From Lithobates sylvaticus (Eukaryota > Chordata > Amphibia > Anura > Ranidae), in NCBI GenBank assembly GCA_028564925.1, contig CM053029.1:427292303-427356302 (forward strand): a stretch of 64,000 bases of DNA, given 5' to 3'. Of the stretch, positions 25,801-33,299 are shown in pieces. Within the stretch, counting starts at the first letter, position 1. Every line of letters starts with the position of its first letter. Below the pieces are notes generated by a model. That model was not told the origin of the DNA. It did not search any database and saw only the letters and a list, made by a program, of their open reading frames with translations. Both the position numbers and the translations under genes were made by a program.

Positions 25801-28800
25801 TTTAATATTTTTATAATTTTTTTACAATTTCAATATTATTTTTTACAATTGTTTTTTTTTTTTACACAACTCTGTTGGAGGGAGGCGGGGGCATTGGTGA
25901 ACTATCAGGGGTGTAAACAGACCCCTGATGTCTGACTTTTGAGACAGAGAAAAGGACTGAGAAAAGAGATTCCTCAGTCCCTTTCTCTGCAGCCTTAACT
26001 GCACTGGTTAGAGAATAAATGGGAAGTGCTCTGTGCTGTGCGGCTTCCTGTTCATTCACGAACTGAAGCACAGTAAACACAGTTTACTATGCTTCTGTCA
26101 TGTATGATCACTCACTGTGTTCATTAGGAAAAGAAAGGAGCCGGAAAAATTACATATTTACTACCCCCTTTCCCCATTCTCCACCTTGAAACATCCCCCA
26201 CTGTAGTCGGCAGGAGAGGAAAGAAGCCGGAAGTGATGCAGGAGGAGGCAGGGAGAAGAGGATGATGGACAGGGAGGATGATGGGGGCAGCAGGGGCCAA
26301 ATACAGAACTGAAACTGGGAAGAAGGAGCCATCAAAAACAGAAGGATGTTAACCAAATTTGAGCAATTTACTACATTTGTGGATTTATTTATTTGTTTCC
26401 AAAGTTTGGCTTTAACACTTGCTCCTACTTGTTTTATAACAAAGAATGTTCCATGTTGTACTTTTTCACTTATGTTCATTAGTGTTTGCCAAGATCTGAA
26501 AATAAACCTTTGACCATTAATTAAATCAATGGACATATACTTCTTGAAGTCTATAAGACCCAAGCTAAAATAAATAAAACATAACCTTTGCACTGTTTTC
26601 AGTCTGCTGTTTCCTCTAGGTGCATGTAATTTCTTAAGATATTATTACAGTAATGCTTACTTAATACAGTGGTGCAGACAAGCTATGTGCTCCTTCTAAG
26701 CTGTTGAAACATTTTTTTATTCCACTGCTCTATGCACTTTATCTTCTATTGTTTATTTGTTGCCTGGCATGGCCACAGAGGAGAGTTGCTGAGTAGGGAT
26801 GAGCTGAACATATCTGGGTTTAAGGCGGTTTAGGCAACCATTTGAAAGTTCGGAAGCCAAGCCCGAATCCGACTAAAGTCAATGGGAGCCAAATGTAAAA
26901 AAAATCTGTTCTGCGACCTTTCTGGGTTAATAGTTAAGGTATTTCACCTATTTGACTTAGGGGACTTGGCACTGCCCTAAGGAACATGTACCAAGGCAAG
27001 AAAAAATTCCATTCCATTTGGTAGGGGCAGCAATTGGAATAATGCTTAAAGTTTAAAAAATGCAAAATTCCTTTAAATCACATACTTGGAGGTGCCCTGC
27101 ATGTGAAGTGCCACATCTATAACATGTATACGAACTACTATAGCAAAACTGATATTTGCAAAAAAATGCCATTTCAATTGCCAGCTTTAACTGCTTTACT
27201 TTTGTTTGTAAACAAAGAGGCTGGGAATTCCCTGCATCTATACCAGACCCCTATTCCATACTAGAGCCTTATCCGAGCATGAAGTCTGGCAAGCCAGGAA
27301 AGTGTGCATCCCCCCCCCCCCCCCCCGGAAATGTAAACAAAGGCGCCACTCTAAGTGCAGTAAGAAGTGGTATTTTTAATGTAAAAGATTTAAAATTGTT
27401 GTACTCACAAAGGTACAGTGTTCAAAGGCATGTAATTAATGAGATGAGCCGGATGTCCATGGAGTGAGTGGTTTCCATATATATCTCCCCCCCCCCACCT
27501 GTACTAGACCACATGCCCTCAACAATGGGAGATACCTTTACAGGGAGACCTCTTTGGCAAAGCACCTTGTCTCCGTGTTAATGAGGACAATGTCCTCTTT
27601 CATCAAATCTGGCTTGATGGTTGTGGGGGTCTGCGGGCAGGGGGCTTATCAGAGTCTGGAAACCAGCTTTACCAATAAGTACCGCTACTCATTCAAAAAA
27701 GTAAATAGCAAATAAAAACAAGTCCTTTATTGAAAAAAAAAAAAAGTCCCACAATGTACATCTATCAATTGCATCATTCAACAATACAGGTCAATCATGG
27801 TGAACAACACCTGCCAACTCGCTGAAAAAAAAAACCCTGCATGCTCTGATACTAACAACTGCTTGCCTATGAATGCATAAACTCTGGAGGATGACAGCTA
27901 TGTATTAAAAAAAAAAAAACAAAAAAAAAGAGAAAAGAAAAAGGGTCTCCCATGACGTCATTGACCAAAAATGGACGTGACTATATTTGGTTAATGATTG
28001 GTCACCTGGGAGGCCTGTCATTCATGGGCAAGCAGTCGTCAGGATTGGATTATGTTGGTGGATTTTTTTTCAGTGGGTTGATGGGCATCATTCATTGTGA
28101 TTGATGTGGATCTGCATCAATGGACTACTGGCGATGGATGATGGATGTACTGTGTGGGACATGATTTGTTTCTTGTTTTTTTCTTAATAAAGGTCAGGAA
28201 CAGTTTTTTTATTTTTTTGTTACCAGTTATTTTTTTGTGAATAAGGAGGTGTGGTATATGGGTGCACCCTTATTGTTAAAAGCCCCTATTTGAAATAGCT
28301 CACAACCATTGGGCCAGGGTTGTGGGGAAACAGTCCTTGGCCTCATCAACACGGGGCAGGGTACTTTGGCAGGAGAGTCCTCCCTGGAAAAGTAACACCC
28401 CTGCGCGCTAAAGTGGCCTGACTCAGTTCAGGGAAGGGGGGAGGTTTTCACGTTCACCCCCCCCCCCCTACCCCGTGCCTGCCAGGCTGCATACAACAGG
28501 TAGAATATAGGACTGCCAAACTGCCAGAGTTGACTCTGGTTAGTGGAAAAGTCTACAGGTGACCTTTTTCAAATACTGTGATGGCTGCATCCTGAGGAAA
28601 CGTTTAAAATAAAGGGCTCACAGGAGTAGTCAATTTTAACTTTACAATAGTTTTGGGGCAGTTTACATTTTTTGTATTATTACATTTGTACTTTCTGACA
28701 TTGTTTACAGATTATGGGAAAATAAACACATGCTTTATATATTTATAATTTTTTTATGTTGCCTAAGGTTTACTTGAAATGAGTATAAATGCAATACTTT

Positions 28801-30967
28801 CTTACATAAACATATGGGTATAAAGACAAAACAACGATTGGTTGCACCATGAAACACCAGGAGGTTGATCCCCCTAACACCATGATTGTTCACTTTTTAA
28901 AGCATATGTGCACTTTGTAACGTGAATGCTTGTGAATGATATGAAACTGTGTTCACTTTGAACACCCAATCATGTGCAAGAAATACTAAAAAACAGGATT
29001 TTTTCTAGCCTATGATTGCATATCCAAAGTGAACACAACTTCACCCTATTTACTTTTAATTCACTTCGCAAAGTAAACATAGACTTTGCAAAATGAACAT
29101 TCACTTTACTAGGTTAATAGCCTCTACGCATTTAGTAAATCAACAGCTTAGGGATGATGTCAATTACCCAGTTTCACTGTTGCCTAATGTGCTGCAAAAA
29201 GAAAAGCAATATGAATGTATGGCTAGATAGAGAGACAGACAACAGATAATCGGATTTAACATGATGAAATAATCCTATGCAGTAGGGCAAGCAGCCCAGT
29301 ATTCATGGACCATCATCATCCTTATTCATAGGACCACATTACCATTTAGAAAAAAAAATGAGAATCACAGGCCATATTATAGGTCAGATCACCAGGCATC
29401 GTTTGAGAACCATATCATGAGATTACTATCTATGACTGGTGGTTTTGTTATTTATAAGGAAGACTTAAGATCTTACTGTTATATTAGAGCCCATAGGTGA
29501 ACAAAATAAATCTCTAATGCCGTGTACACACGACCGGACTTTCCGGCAGACGGTGCAGCGTTTTTTTCCGACTGACTTTCCGAACGAACGGACTTGGACA
29601 CACACAATCACACCAAAGTCCGAAAAAATTTGAAGGTGATGACGTACGACCGGACTAGAATAAGGAAGTTCACAGCCAGTAGCCAATAGCTGCCCTAGCG
29701 TCGGTTTTTGTCCGTTGGACTAGCATACAGACGAACAGATTTCTCGATAGGAACTGGTTCCGGCAGAGTACCAGTGGAAAAATTTGAAACATGTTCTATT
29801 TCTAAAGTCCGTCGGATTTTTCGTCAGCAAAGGTCCGATGAAGCCCACACACGATCGAATTGTCCGGCGGATTCGTTCCGTCGGACCTTTGCTGTCGAAA
29901 AGTCCAGTCGTGTGTACACGGCATAACAGGCATGCATTTGCCCTCATGTATGAAAGTGTCTGAAAGGAAAACCAACTATCATGTCCCTTTAACTATACAC
30001 TATATTGTCAAAAGTATTGTGACACCTGCCTTTACACGCACATGAACTTTAATGGCATCCCAGTCTTAGTCCGTAGGGTTCAATATTGAATTTGCCCACC
30101 CTTTCCAGCTATAACAGCTTCAACTTTTCTGCACAGTCATGTTGGAACAGGAAGGGGCCATACCCAATCTGTTCCCACAAAGTTGGGAGCATGAAATTGT
30201 CCAAAATGTCTTGGTATGCTGACGACTTAAGAGTTCCCTTCACTGTTACAAAGGGGAAAAACCCAACCGCTGAAAAAAAAACACACCATAATCCCCCCAT
30301 AAATGATTTGGAGCAGTGCACAAAGCAAGACCCATAAAGACATGAATGGGTGAGTTTGGGGTGGAGGAATTTGCCTGGCCTGCACAGAGTCCTGACCTCA
30401 ACCCGACAGAACACCTTTGGGATGAATTAGAGCGGAGACTGCGAGCCAGGCCTTCTTGTCCAAAATCAGTGCCTGACCTCACAAATGTGCTTCTGGAAGG
30501 ATGGTCAAACATTCCCCTAGACGCACTTCTAAACCTTGTGGACAGCCTTCCCAGAAGAGTTGAAGCTGTTATAGCTGCAAACGGTGGGCCAACTCAATAT
30601 TAAACCCTACGGACTAAGACTGGGATGCCATTAAAGTCCATGTGCGTGTTTTGACATTATAGTGTAGGTTCCATAGTGTTAAGTGTACTGATATGAGTGA
30701 ATTACAGAACCAAGCAGATGTCATGTCATGTTTTTTTTTACATGTTTAAGGTTTACTAGATGCACAATATATTAAAATAACACTTTATGCTAAACTAGTT
30801 ATGTAATTAAAATGAATTTAGGCTCAGATGTAAAAAAAAAATCTGAGTTGAAATGCATTACTTACCTTGGTTTTGATGATTAGTGGAAGTGGTAGTAGAA
30901 GCAGTGGGGTTAATACAATCAATAAAAGTCTACGGTACATCCATATGTAACTGAGAAAAACCCGCAT
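1622..30967 (-). CDS. SLC13A1: SLC13A1 sodium/sulfate cotransporter (NaS-1), 5' part: exons 1-4
   Basis: Four exons join in frame: 30967-30866, 4374-4246, 2857-2721 and 1809-1622. They give the first 185 residues of an SLC13-family (DASS) transporter. All three introns are bounded by GT and AG. NaS-1 carries sulfate with sodium across the apical membrane of kidney and gut epithelium. Seen: a short N-terminus with a first hydrophobic helix, [20 protein letters not shown], the YFKDFHLLL and [11 protein letters not shown] blocks, and the [11 protein letters not shown] motif near residue 140 (the family's SNT sodium/substrate motif). [15 protein letters not shown] closely resembles the mammalian NaS-1 sequence I recall and fits SLC13A4, A2, A3 or A5 less well. 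The family is about 590 residues long, so roughly two thirds of the protein lies beyond the left edge. Intron 1 is about 26.5 kb and filled with transposons. No internal stop or lost splice site is seen, so the gene looks functional. Confidence 0.93.
1810..2720. other. intron 3 of SLC13A1
   Basis: A 911-base intron with GT and AG ends. No repeat was assigned, though the stretch around 1970-2220 reads like old interspersed-repeat material. Confidence 0.6.
2721..2857 (-). CDS. SLC13A1: SLC13A1 exon 3
   Basis: The 137-base exon lies between the acceptor TTTCTCAG and the donor GTAAGTTTTC. It encodes [39 protein letters not shown] and VGVNPG, plus two bases of a split Trp codon completed in exon 4. 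It is too short to stand out as an open frame but is strongly conserved. [11 protein letters not shown] is a family signature next to the first sodium-site hairpin. Confidence 0.93.
2958..3680. mobile_element. TTAA (piggyBac-like) non-autonomous element, 5'-truncated
   Basis: The right end reads TTGAAGTGG followed by TTAA at 3681-3684. The body contains the same blocks as the elements at 7451-9110 and 21086-21697: a TATCCCCTATTTTGTAG block, then CCAAAAATATGTAGAAGAAT, then ACCAAAAGAAAGCTCTAT. The left terminus is missing. It sits in intron 2 of SLC13A1. Confidence 0.75.
4246..4374 (-). CDS. SLC13A1: SLC13A1 exon 2
   Basis: The 129-base exon is exactly 43 codons (phase 0). It lies between an acceptor TTGTTACAG and a donor GTAAGTGC. 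It encodes [20 protein letters not shown] followed by [23 protein letters not shown], the second and third hydrophobic segments of the SLC13 fold. Both boundaries agree in phase with the neighbouring exons. Confidence 0.93.
4440..5180. repeat. cluster of three decayed frog interspersed repeats
   Basis: About 4490-4740 is a GC-richer block beginning TACTCACCTAGATGGCTGCAG. About 4750-4845 is part of the MITE also present at 15247-15680 (shared TTATTGTCAAAGCTTAATTG and CAGCTGCACCAG). About 4850-5180 starts CATTCCTCCCAACTTTTTGAG and ends in a GAGGGACA-rich segment. None has coding capacity. Only the second can be matched inside the window; the others rest on memory of amphibian repeats. Confidence 0.5.
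5190..5262. repeat. TA/TATACA microsatellite and GATA run
   Basis: Alternating TATA/TACAGTATATATA followed by GATAGATAGATAG. Confidence 0.85.
5472..6362 (+). mobile_element. CR1-like LINE, 5'-truncated 3' end
   Basis: Encodes the C-terminal part of a non-LTR reverse transcriptase: [12 protein letters not shown], then [45 protein letters not shown] and [14 protein letters not shown]. An in-frame TAG follows EYTV (about 5832), and frame changes later show it is dead. The tail is a short repeat of TATGTAAC at 6333-6362, typical of CR1-clade 3' ends. The 5' truncation is the usual outcome of target-primed reverse transcription. Confidence 0.85.
6385..6630. repeat. interspersed repeat following the LINE tail
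   Basis: Begins around GTCCATCTAGTTCAACCAAT and includes TGATCCAAAGGAAGG, then AAATTCCTTCCTGATCCC and CCTGGATCAACTTTC. I recognise it as a common amphibian repeat of uncertain class. It has no coding capacity. Confidence 0.55.
6631..7446. other. intron 1 sequence, no repeat assigned
   Basis: AT-rich and apparently single-copy within the window. No exon or RNA gene is recognised. Confidence 0.45.
7451..9110. mobile_element. TTAA (piggyBac-like) non-autonomous element, outer member of a nest
   Basis: Flanked by TTAA at 7447-7450 and 9111-9114. The ends are CCCCTTGCCGACC at the left and GGCTGAAGGGG at the right. A second TTAA element sits inside at 7535-8250; without it the unit would be about 0.94 kb. 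The interior right half has the family blocks TATCCCCTATTTTGTAGACG and ACCAAAAATATGTAGAAG. It is non-coding. Confidence 0.8.
7535..8250. mobile_element. TTAA element with 15-base perfect terminal repeats, nested
   Basis: Starts CCTCCCTGGCGGTAT and ends with its exact complement, flanked by TTAA at 7531-7534 and 8251-8254. The sister outer element at 21086 has the uninterrupted sequence CCCCTTTAAGATGCCG at this point, which is the empty site. A second copy of the inserted family lies at 20029-20833. Confidence 0.88.
9350..9639. mobile_element. Tc1-like transposon, terminal fragment
   Basis: Begins CCTTTGCAGGTGTT and includes ATTAGAGTGGGACAC. It then runs through the long terminal inverted repeat with TTTGGGGTTTTCATGAG and AGTTTCACCTTTTAAGTTGC, ending TTTCGAGTATCACCTG next to TA. 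I recognise this as one end of a widespread vertebrate Tc1-like family. The transposase part is absent, and the L2 LINE starts directly after it. Confidence 0.65.
10839..11087. mobile_element. MITE with TAA target duplication inside the LINE
   Basis: The ends are GGCCACTTTCACACTGA and TCAGTGTGAAAGTGGTC, flanked by TAA at 10836-10838 and 11088-11090. Removing the element and one TAA restores a continuous LINE reading ([20 protein letters not shown]), which confirms both boundaries. The TAA duplication suggests the Harbinger superfamily. Confidence 0.88.
11686..12964. mobile_element. long-terminal-inverted-repeat (foldback-type) element
   Basis: Arms of about 350 bases (11686-12040 and 12610-12964) are near-perfect inverted copies. 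They begin ATGAAGTGGGTACCGTTTCC next to TTTAA on both sides. Each arm carries the block CCAGCTCGCTCTTCAGGGGT. The centre (about 12040-12610) contains two diverged direct copies of a block with ATACATATNTTTATGC and GATTCTACTTTACTACTT. No transposase is seen. The TTAA on both sides is compatible with a TTAA target but is not decisive. Confidence 0.7.
12966..13052 (-). repeat. inverted copy of a piece of the host LINE
   Basis: This is the reverse complement of 11446-11527, the LINE segment with AAAATGCTGAAGTTGAAG and TGGACAAGGGACTTTCTG, with very few differences. It abuts the right arm of the foldback element. The inverted symmetry therefore extends past the element into LINE sequence, while LINE bases 11528-11685 are absent on this side. 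Confidence 0.85.
13747..13948 (-). mobile_element. 202-base insert with 11-base target duplication (retrotransposed sequence?)
   Basis: TACGGGGACTA occurs directly at 13736-13746 and 13949-13959, bracketing 202 bases inside the LINE 3' region. Read on the minus strand, the insert has GAATAAAATAGAATTTTGAC and ends in an A/T-rich stretch. This looks like a reverse-transcribed RNA end (SINE or 3' untranslated-region retrocopy). The source is not recognised. Confidence 0.65.
14176..15117. mobile_element. TTAA (piggyBac-like) non-autonomous element
   Basis: Flanked by TTAA at 14172-14175 and 15118-15121. The ends are CCACTTCAATACTGGGCAC and the complement of CTACTTCCCACCCGGCCAC (imperfect inverted repeat). 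The interior has CCTTCCTTCCCAGACCAATT, an AT-rich middle with diverged repeats of GATCATGNACAGATGTGCG (14537-14640), and a GC-rich right third. It is non-coding. Confidence 0.8.
15247..15680. mobile_element. MITE interrupted by a second MITE (15323-15598)
   Basis: The outer ends are GGGGAGATTTACTAAAAC and GTTTTAGTAAATCACCCCC. The outer body continues from CAGCTTCTAAGTTTT (15320) to TTGTCAAAGCTTAATTGAAC (15600). The uninterrupted version of this join is visible at 4760-4790. The inserted piece starts AGCCTAGGTTCACACTGAC and ends GTGGGCT. Confidence 0.7.
15681..18270. other. intron 1 sequence, largely unassigned
   Basis: At about 16515-16770 the start AAGGCCAGTTACACACGGAC and repeated GAGTAAA-type motifs suggest a decayed Harbinger-type MITE. 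A T20-type run lies near 17501-17520. 17760-18190 is GC-richer, without a recognisable gene. No exon could be supported. Confidence 0.4.
18285..18425. mobile_element. short palindromic hAT-type MITE
   Basis: The inverted ends are CAGGTCTCCAAACTATGG and GTAGTTTGGAGATCCCTG, with inner matched blocks (CCAGTTGTTCAGGAACTA against TAGTTTCGCAACAGCTGG). The target duplication is unclear. It resembles the element at 31657-31792 in design. Confidence 0.6.
18580..19247. mobile_element. DNA element with TA flanks and an internal minisatellite
   Basis: The ends are CCGTATTTATCGGAATATAA and its diverged complement (TATACGCCAATAAATACAG), with a shared inner ATAACACGCAC block, flanked by TA at 18578-18579 and 19248-19249. 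The middle is a minisatellite (18710-19045). A TA duplication fits the Tc1/mariner superfamily, but no transposase remains. Confidence 0.65.
18710..19045. repeat. about 47-base minisatellite, about 7 copies
   Basis: The unit contains CTCACAATTGCCCATCAATG, then CAGCCTGATCAATGCC and CATCTACAGC. Copies differ by a few bases and the edges are degenerate. Confidence 0.85.
20029..20833. mobile_element. nested TTAA element, second copy of the 7535-8250 family
   Basis: Starts CCTCCTTGGCGGTAACCCC and ends TACCGCCAGGGAGG, flanked by TTAA at 20025-20028 and 20834-20837. Most of its length matches 7535-8250, for example TTTCTGCCTGGAAACTGGAG and GATGTCTACTAGACTCTGG. It also has a GC-rich segment at 20190-20280 that the other copy lacks. 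Confidence 0.88.
21086..21697. mobile_element. nested TTAA element, sister of 7451-9110
   Basis: Starts CCGCTTCGCGACCGG and ends GTCTGAAAGTGG, flanked by TTAA at 21082-21085 and 21698-21701. It shares the TATCCCCTATTTTGTAAACG and ACCAAAAGAAAGCTCTAT blocks with 2958-3680 and 7451-9110. It preserves the empty site for the insertion seen at 7535. Confidence 0.85.
22540..24153. mobile_element. hAT-type non-autonomous element with large internal hairpin
   Basis: Bracketed by the 8-base direct repeat CTCTAGAC (22532-22539 and 24154-24161), the signature length for hAT. The right end GTTCGGCTCATCCCTA is the complement of TAGGGATGAGC, also seen at 26796. Internally, 23465-23745 and 23800-24045 are inverted copies that can fold into a hairpin with arms of about 250 bases (for example GTCTCCACCGGAGACACTGC against its partner). 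No transposase frame is seen. Confidence 0.8.
24162..26795. other. intron 1 sequence, no element delimited
   Basis: Contains C-runs at 24187-24200 and 24841-24853. The block 24780-25260 is moderately GC-rich. The segment 25780-26130 includes AT-rich low-complexity sequence and a probable old repeat. 26200-26300 is purine-rich (GGAGGATGATGG-type). No gene was found. Confidence 0.4.
26796..28490. mobile_element. second hAT-type element related to 22540-24153
   Basis: Starts TAGGGATGAGCTGAACATAT. 27460-27730 matches 23180-23480 (AAGCACCTTGTCTCCGTGTT; GGTTGTGGGGGTCTGCGGG; GGGGCTTATCAGAGTCTGG). A complementary version lies at 28240-28440 (GGCCAGGGTTGTGGGG; CTTGGCCTCATCAACACGGG). The right terminus is not found, so it may be truncated near the C-rich run at 28460. 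Confidence 0.62.
28860..29150. repeat. decayed MITE-like repeat (TTCACTTT / TTAGTAAATCAAC)
   Basis: Contains several TTCACTTTG and AAGTGAAC segments in both orientations and ends TTTAGTAAATCAACAGC. Similar fragments occur at about 5270-5350 and 62205-62370. Confidence 0.5.
29518..29923. mobile_element. Harbinger-like MITE with TAA target duplication
   Basis: The ends TGCCGTGTACACACGACCGG and its near-complement are flanked by TAA at 29515-29517 and 29924-29926. The interior has mirrored TTTCCGACTGACTTTCCG and GTCCGTCGGATTTTTC motifs. It is the same type as 502-926 but a different family. Confidence 0.88.
29998..30664. mobile_element. palindromic Tc1-like derivative
   Basis: The ends CACTATATTGTCAAAAGTAT and TTTGACATTATAGTG are flanked by TA. 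The right half is sense transposase C-terminus ([37 protein letters not shown]). The left 130 bases are an inverted copy of the same 3' end, and the next 170 are antisense mid-transposase (complement of the AGGAAGGGGCC region). Both termini therefore come from one end of the parent element. It is not autonomous. Confidence 0.8.
30866..30967 (-). CDS. SLC13A1: SLC13A1 coding exon 1
   Basis: The exon runs from the ATG at 30967 to the donor GTAAGT just below 30866. It encodes 34 residues, starting [13 protein letters not shown] and ending PLPLIIKTK. The start was chosen because it aligns with the short N-terminus of mammalian NaS-1 (about 33 residues before the EAECAY block) and because a strong donor follows. 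Residues 14-31 are a leucine-rich hydrophobic helix (first membrane segment). The transcript 5' end is not defined. An acceptor-like pyrimidine tract ending CAG lies about 28 bases upstream of the ATG, so a separate non-coding first exon is possible. Confidence 0.9.
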
Positions 30968-31311
30968 TCTGACAGAGAGCAAGTGCCTCTTACCTGTGAG
31001 AGATCAAAAAAAAAAATAAGACAACCCTTAAATAGACAACCTTGATTAATGTTTCTCTACACAATCACCTTTAACCGCTCACTAGCTCCTTTCCAGACCT
31101 AGTTAACAATAAAGTTTTATAGTTTTACAATAGGAACTTTAGTATTGATTTGAAAAAAAAAAAAAAAAAACTGCAAATAACAAAACTAAATGTAGGCACA
31201 AACATGGAGATTATCTGCAGAGAAAGTTAATTTCACACTTAGTGCCCAACAACTTCCTCACTGAAAATGTATTCATTGGCTTATTGTTCAGGAGTGGACT
31301 GAAAAAAAAAG

Positions 31312-31314
<3 letters not shown>
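30968..31314. other. region just upstream of the SLC13A1 start codon
   Basis: This would hold the 5' untranslated region and possibly the promoter of SLC13A1 if no separate first exon exists. There is no CpG-rich block and no clear TATA box. An A-rich run sits at 31151-31171. The stretch TTGATCTCTCACAG (minus strand, about 30996-31009) resembles a splice acceptor. Confidence 0.4.
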
Positions 31315-31366
<52 letters not shown>

Positions 31367-31369
<3 letters not shown>

Positions 31370-31961
31370 TATCTCACAAAAGTGAGTACACCCATCACAT
31401 TTTTGTAAATATTTTATTATACCTTTTCATGTGACAACACTGAAGAAATTACACTTTGCTACAATGTAATGTAGTGAGTGTACAGCCTGTATAACAGTGT
31501 AAATTTTCTGCCCCCTCAAAATAACTCAACTCACAGCTATTCATGTTTAAACCGCTGGCAACAAAAGTGAGTACACCCCTAAGTGAAAATGTCCAAATTG
31601 GGCCCAAAGTGTCAATATTTTGTGTGGCCACCGTTATTTGCCAGCACTGCCTAAACCAGTGATGGCGAACCTTGGCACCCCAGATGTTTTGGAACTACAT
31701 TTTCCATAATGCTCTTGCACTCTGCAGTGTAGTTGAGTATCATGGGAAATGTAGTTCCAAAACATCTGGGGTGCCAAGGAACGCCATCACTAGCCTAAAC
31801 CCTCTTGGGCATGGAATTCACCAGAGCTTCATAGGTTGCCACTGGAGTCCTCTTCCACTCCTCCATGACGACATCACGGAGCTGGTGAATGTTAAAGACC
31901 TTGCGCTCCTCCACCTTCTGTTTGAGGATGCCCCACAGATGCTGAATACTTTTGTGAGATA

Positions 31962-31964
<3 letters not shown>
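31367..31964 (-). mobile_element. Tc1-like copy A, internally deleted
   Basis: Starts CAGTATCTCACAAAAGTGAG with the inner repeat AAAAGTGAGTACACCCCTAA. It carries the antisense transposase C-terminus (minus strand: EERKVFNIHQLRDVVMEEWK; EALVNSMPKRV). It then jumps directly to the far tip TTTTGTGAGATACTG, so most of the transposase is deleted. It belongs to the same family as 36146-41045 and 43545-43990. Confidence 0.85.
31657..31792. mobile_element. 136-base palindromic hAT MITE inside Tc1 copy A
   Basis: The 8-base target duplication GCCTAAAC lies at 31649-31656 and 31793-31800. The termini CAGTGATGGCG and CGCCATCACTA are followed by long complementary arms (CACCCCAGATGTTTTGGAAC and its partner). 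Removing it restores the Tc1 sequence seen at 39750. Confidence 0.92.
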
Positions 31965-32007
<43 letters not shown>

Positions 32008-32012
<5 letters not shown>

Positions 32013-33290
32013 AACCACCCTGCATTAAGCATGGGGGCTATTTAAATTCAACCTTGTTGGGTAGTAGTCAGCCCAAGCTCATTGTTTCAATGTTGCTGAC
32101 TGCTGTTGTTTCTCTCTGCTGCAATTAACTTGAGATGCTACAGTGATGCTGAGTTATGAATATTTATGTTTCCTCTAGCCAACCAGTAGGAGTTTTATTA
32201 CCACTGGTGCATGCTGAGGGAGAGATTATTTCAGGTGGACCTTCTGAGTTCTCTCTTTCCCTGAGCTGCTAATTGATCTGAATGCTATGCCTGTAGGCGG
32301 TGTGAGGCCTTGCATGTGTGAGGCCAGAAGTGGTCCTGCCTGATTAAGGAGAAAGATGAACCATGGTTGAGACCCAGAAGGAGGACGTTGCTTGAGGAAG
32401 GAGCCTGGAAGAGGCTAGTTTTCTCTCCGGGGCCTGATGACCCTCTTTGGAGGATGCATAGAGGTCTAGAAGGATGCAAAGTGGCATAGAAACAAGTACT
32501 AAGAGGAGTCTGATAACCAGTCAAAGATGCTACTAGCCATGTTGCTAGTGTCAGCCTAAGGGCTCTTTACACTGTACAAGTTGGGGGCAAGTCTGTAAGC
32601 ATTACTTGGGGTATCTGCAGTCCTATCCCTTTCTCCTTGTTTGATGAGTAATACAACCTTTTAAAAACATTAAAGTTACTGCTGCCCAATCTTTTCTCAG
32701 TTCTCCATTTTTAGCTATGGACCAACCTGCCATTGGGGATTCCTCAAACACCCCCTGGGGTCAACAGGGTGAAACATGTTTGGCACCCAACATTATTGTG
32801 AGGAAATATGTGATATTGTTGCCCCTAGTAACCAACTGCAACTCAGTATTTCATCATGGCACTGCGGGTATTGTGGAATGGGACATCATGTAAAGCCTCA
32901 GAGACTGTTTGCACTGTGCTGTATCATCTCAATAGTGAAGTACCCAAAGTTTGTGCCAGGAGAGAGATTCCCAGAATTTGTCAGTGCATCTGGGAACTAC
33001 TGACTCCAGGGAAAAATGGAGAACCTGTTCTATGGTTATATATCTGTCCCTATCTACAGCTAGCCACTCTGTGTGCACATGTGAACAGCAGCATGCCATT
33101 AGTTTAAAAGGACCGAGCAGCAATGCCCAGATTTAAGCACAGGCTCGTAGAGCCCACAGTTGTTTCCACAAAGTGCTTAGAAAACCAAATCGGCTGCCCC
33201 CAGATTCAGCAGCATCCGTTATCCCCCCATTCATAGCCCAGTCTTTTCAGGAGGAAAGAGCGAACTTAACAACAACCCTTGATTTTTTTT
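32008..33290. other. unassigned; possible LTR-type fossil at about 32090-32770
   Basis: The block with GAGGACGTTGCTTGAGGAAG, a TAATACAACCTTTTAAAAAC segment and a GGTGAAACA end has the composition of an old LTR or untranslated repeat, but no paired copy or duplication was found. The rest is unassigned. Confidence 0.25.
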
Positions 33291-33299
33291 TGATTTGTT

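Larger units (their letters stand above)
31315..32007. repeat. TA microsatellites on both sides of a Tc1 copy
   Basis: Uninterrupted TA runs lie at 31315-31363 and 31965-32007, so the Tc1 copy landed in one long TA repeat. Confidence 0.9.

Noticed and set aside
26150-26593. 147-codon minus-strand open frame
   Set aside because: Low-complexity purine/pyrimidine-rich sequence gives it a Ser/Pro-rich tail; no domain, no start context, no splice partner.
1622-30967. SLC13A4 or another SLC13 paralogue instead of SLC13A1
   Set aside because: [20 protein letters not shown] and [15 protein letters not shown] fit NaS-1 better than the paralogues I can recall, and the short N-terminus also fits; a phylogeny would settle it.
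32929-33123. Open frames around 32776-33136 on both strands
   Set aside because: Short, overlapping on both strands, no motif.
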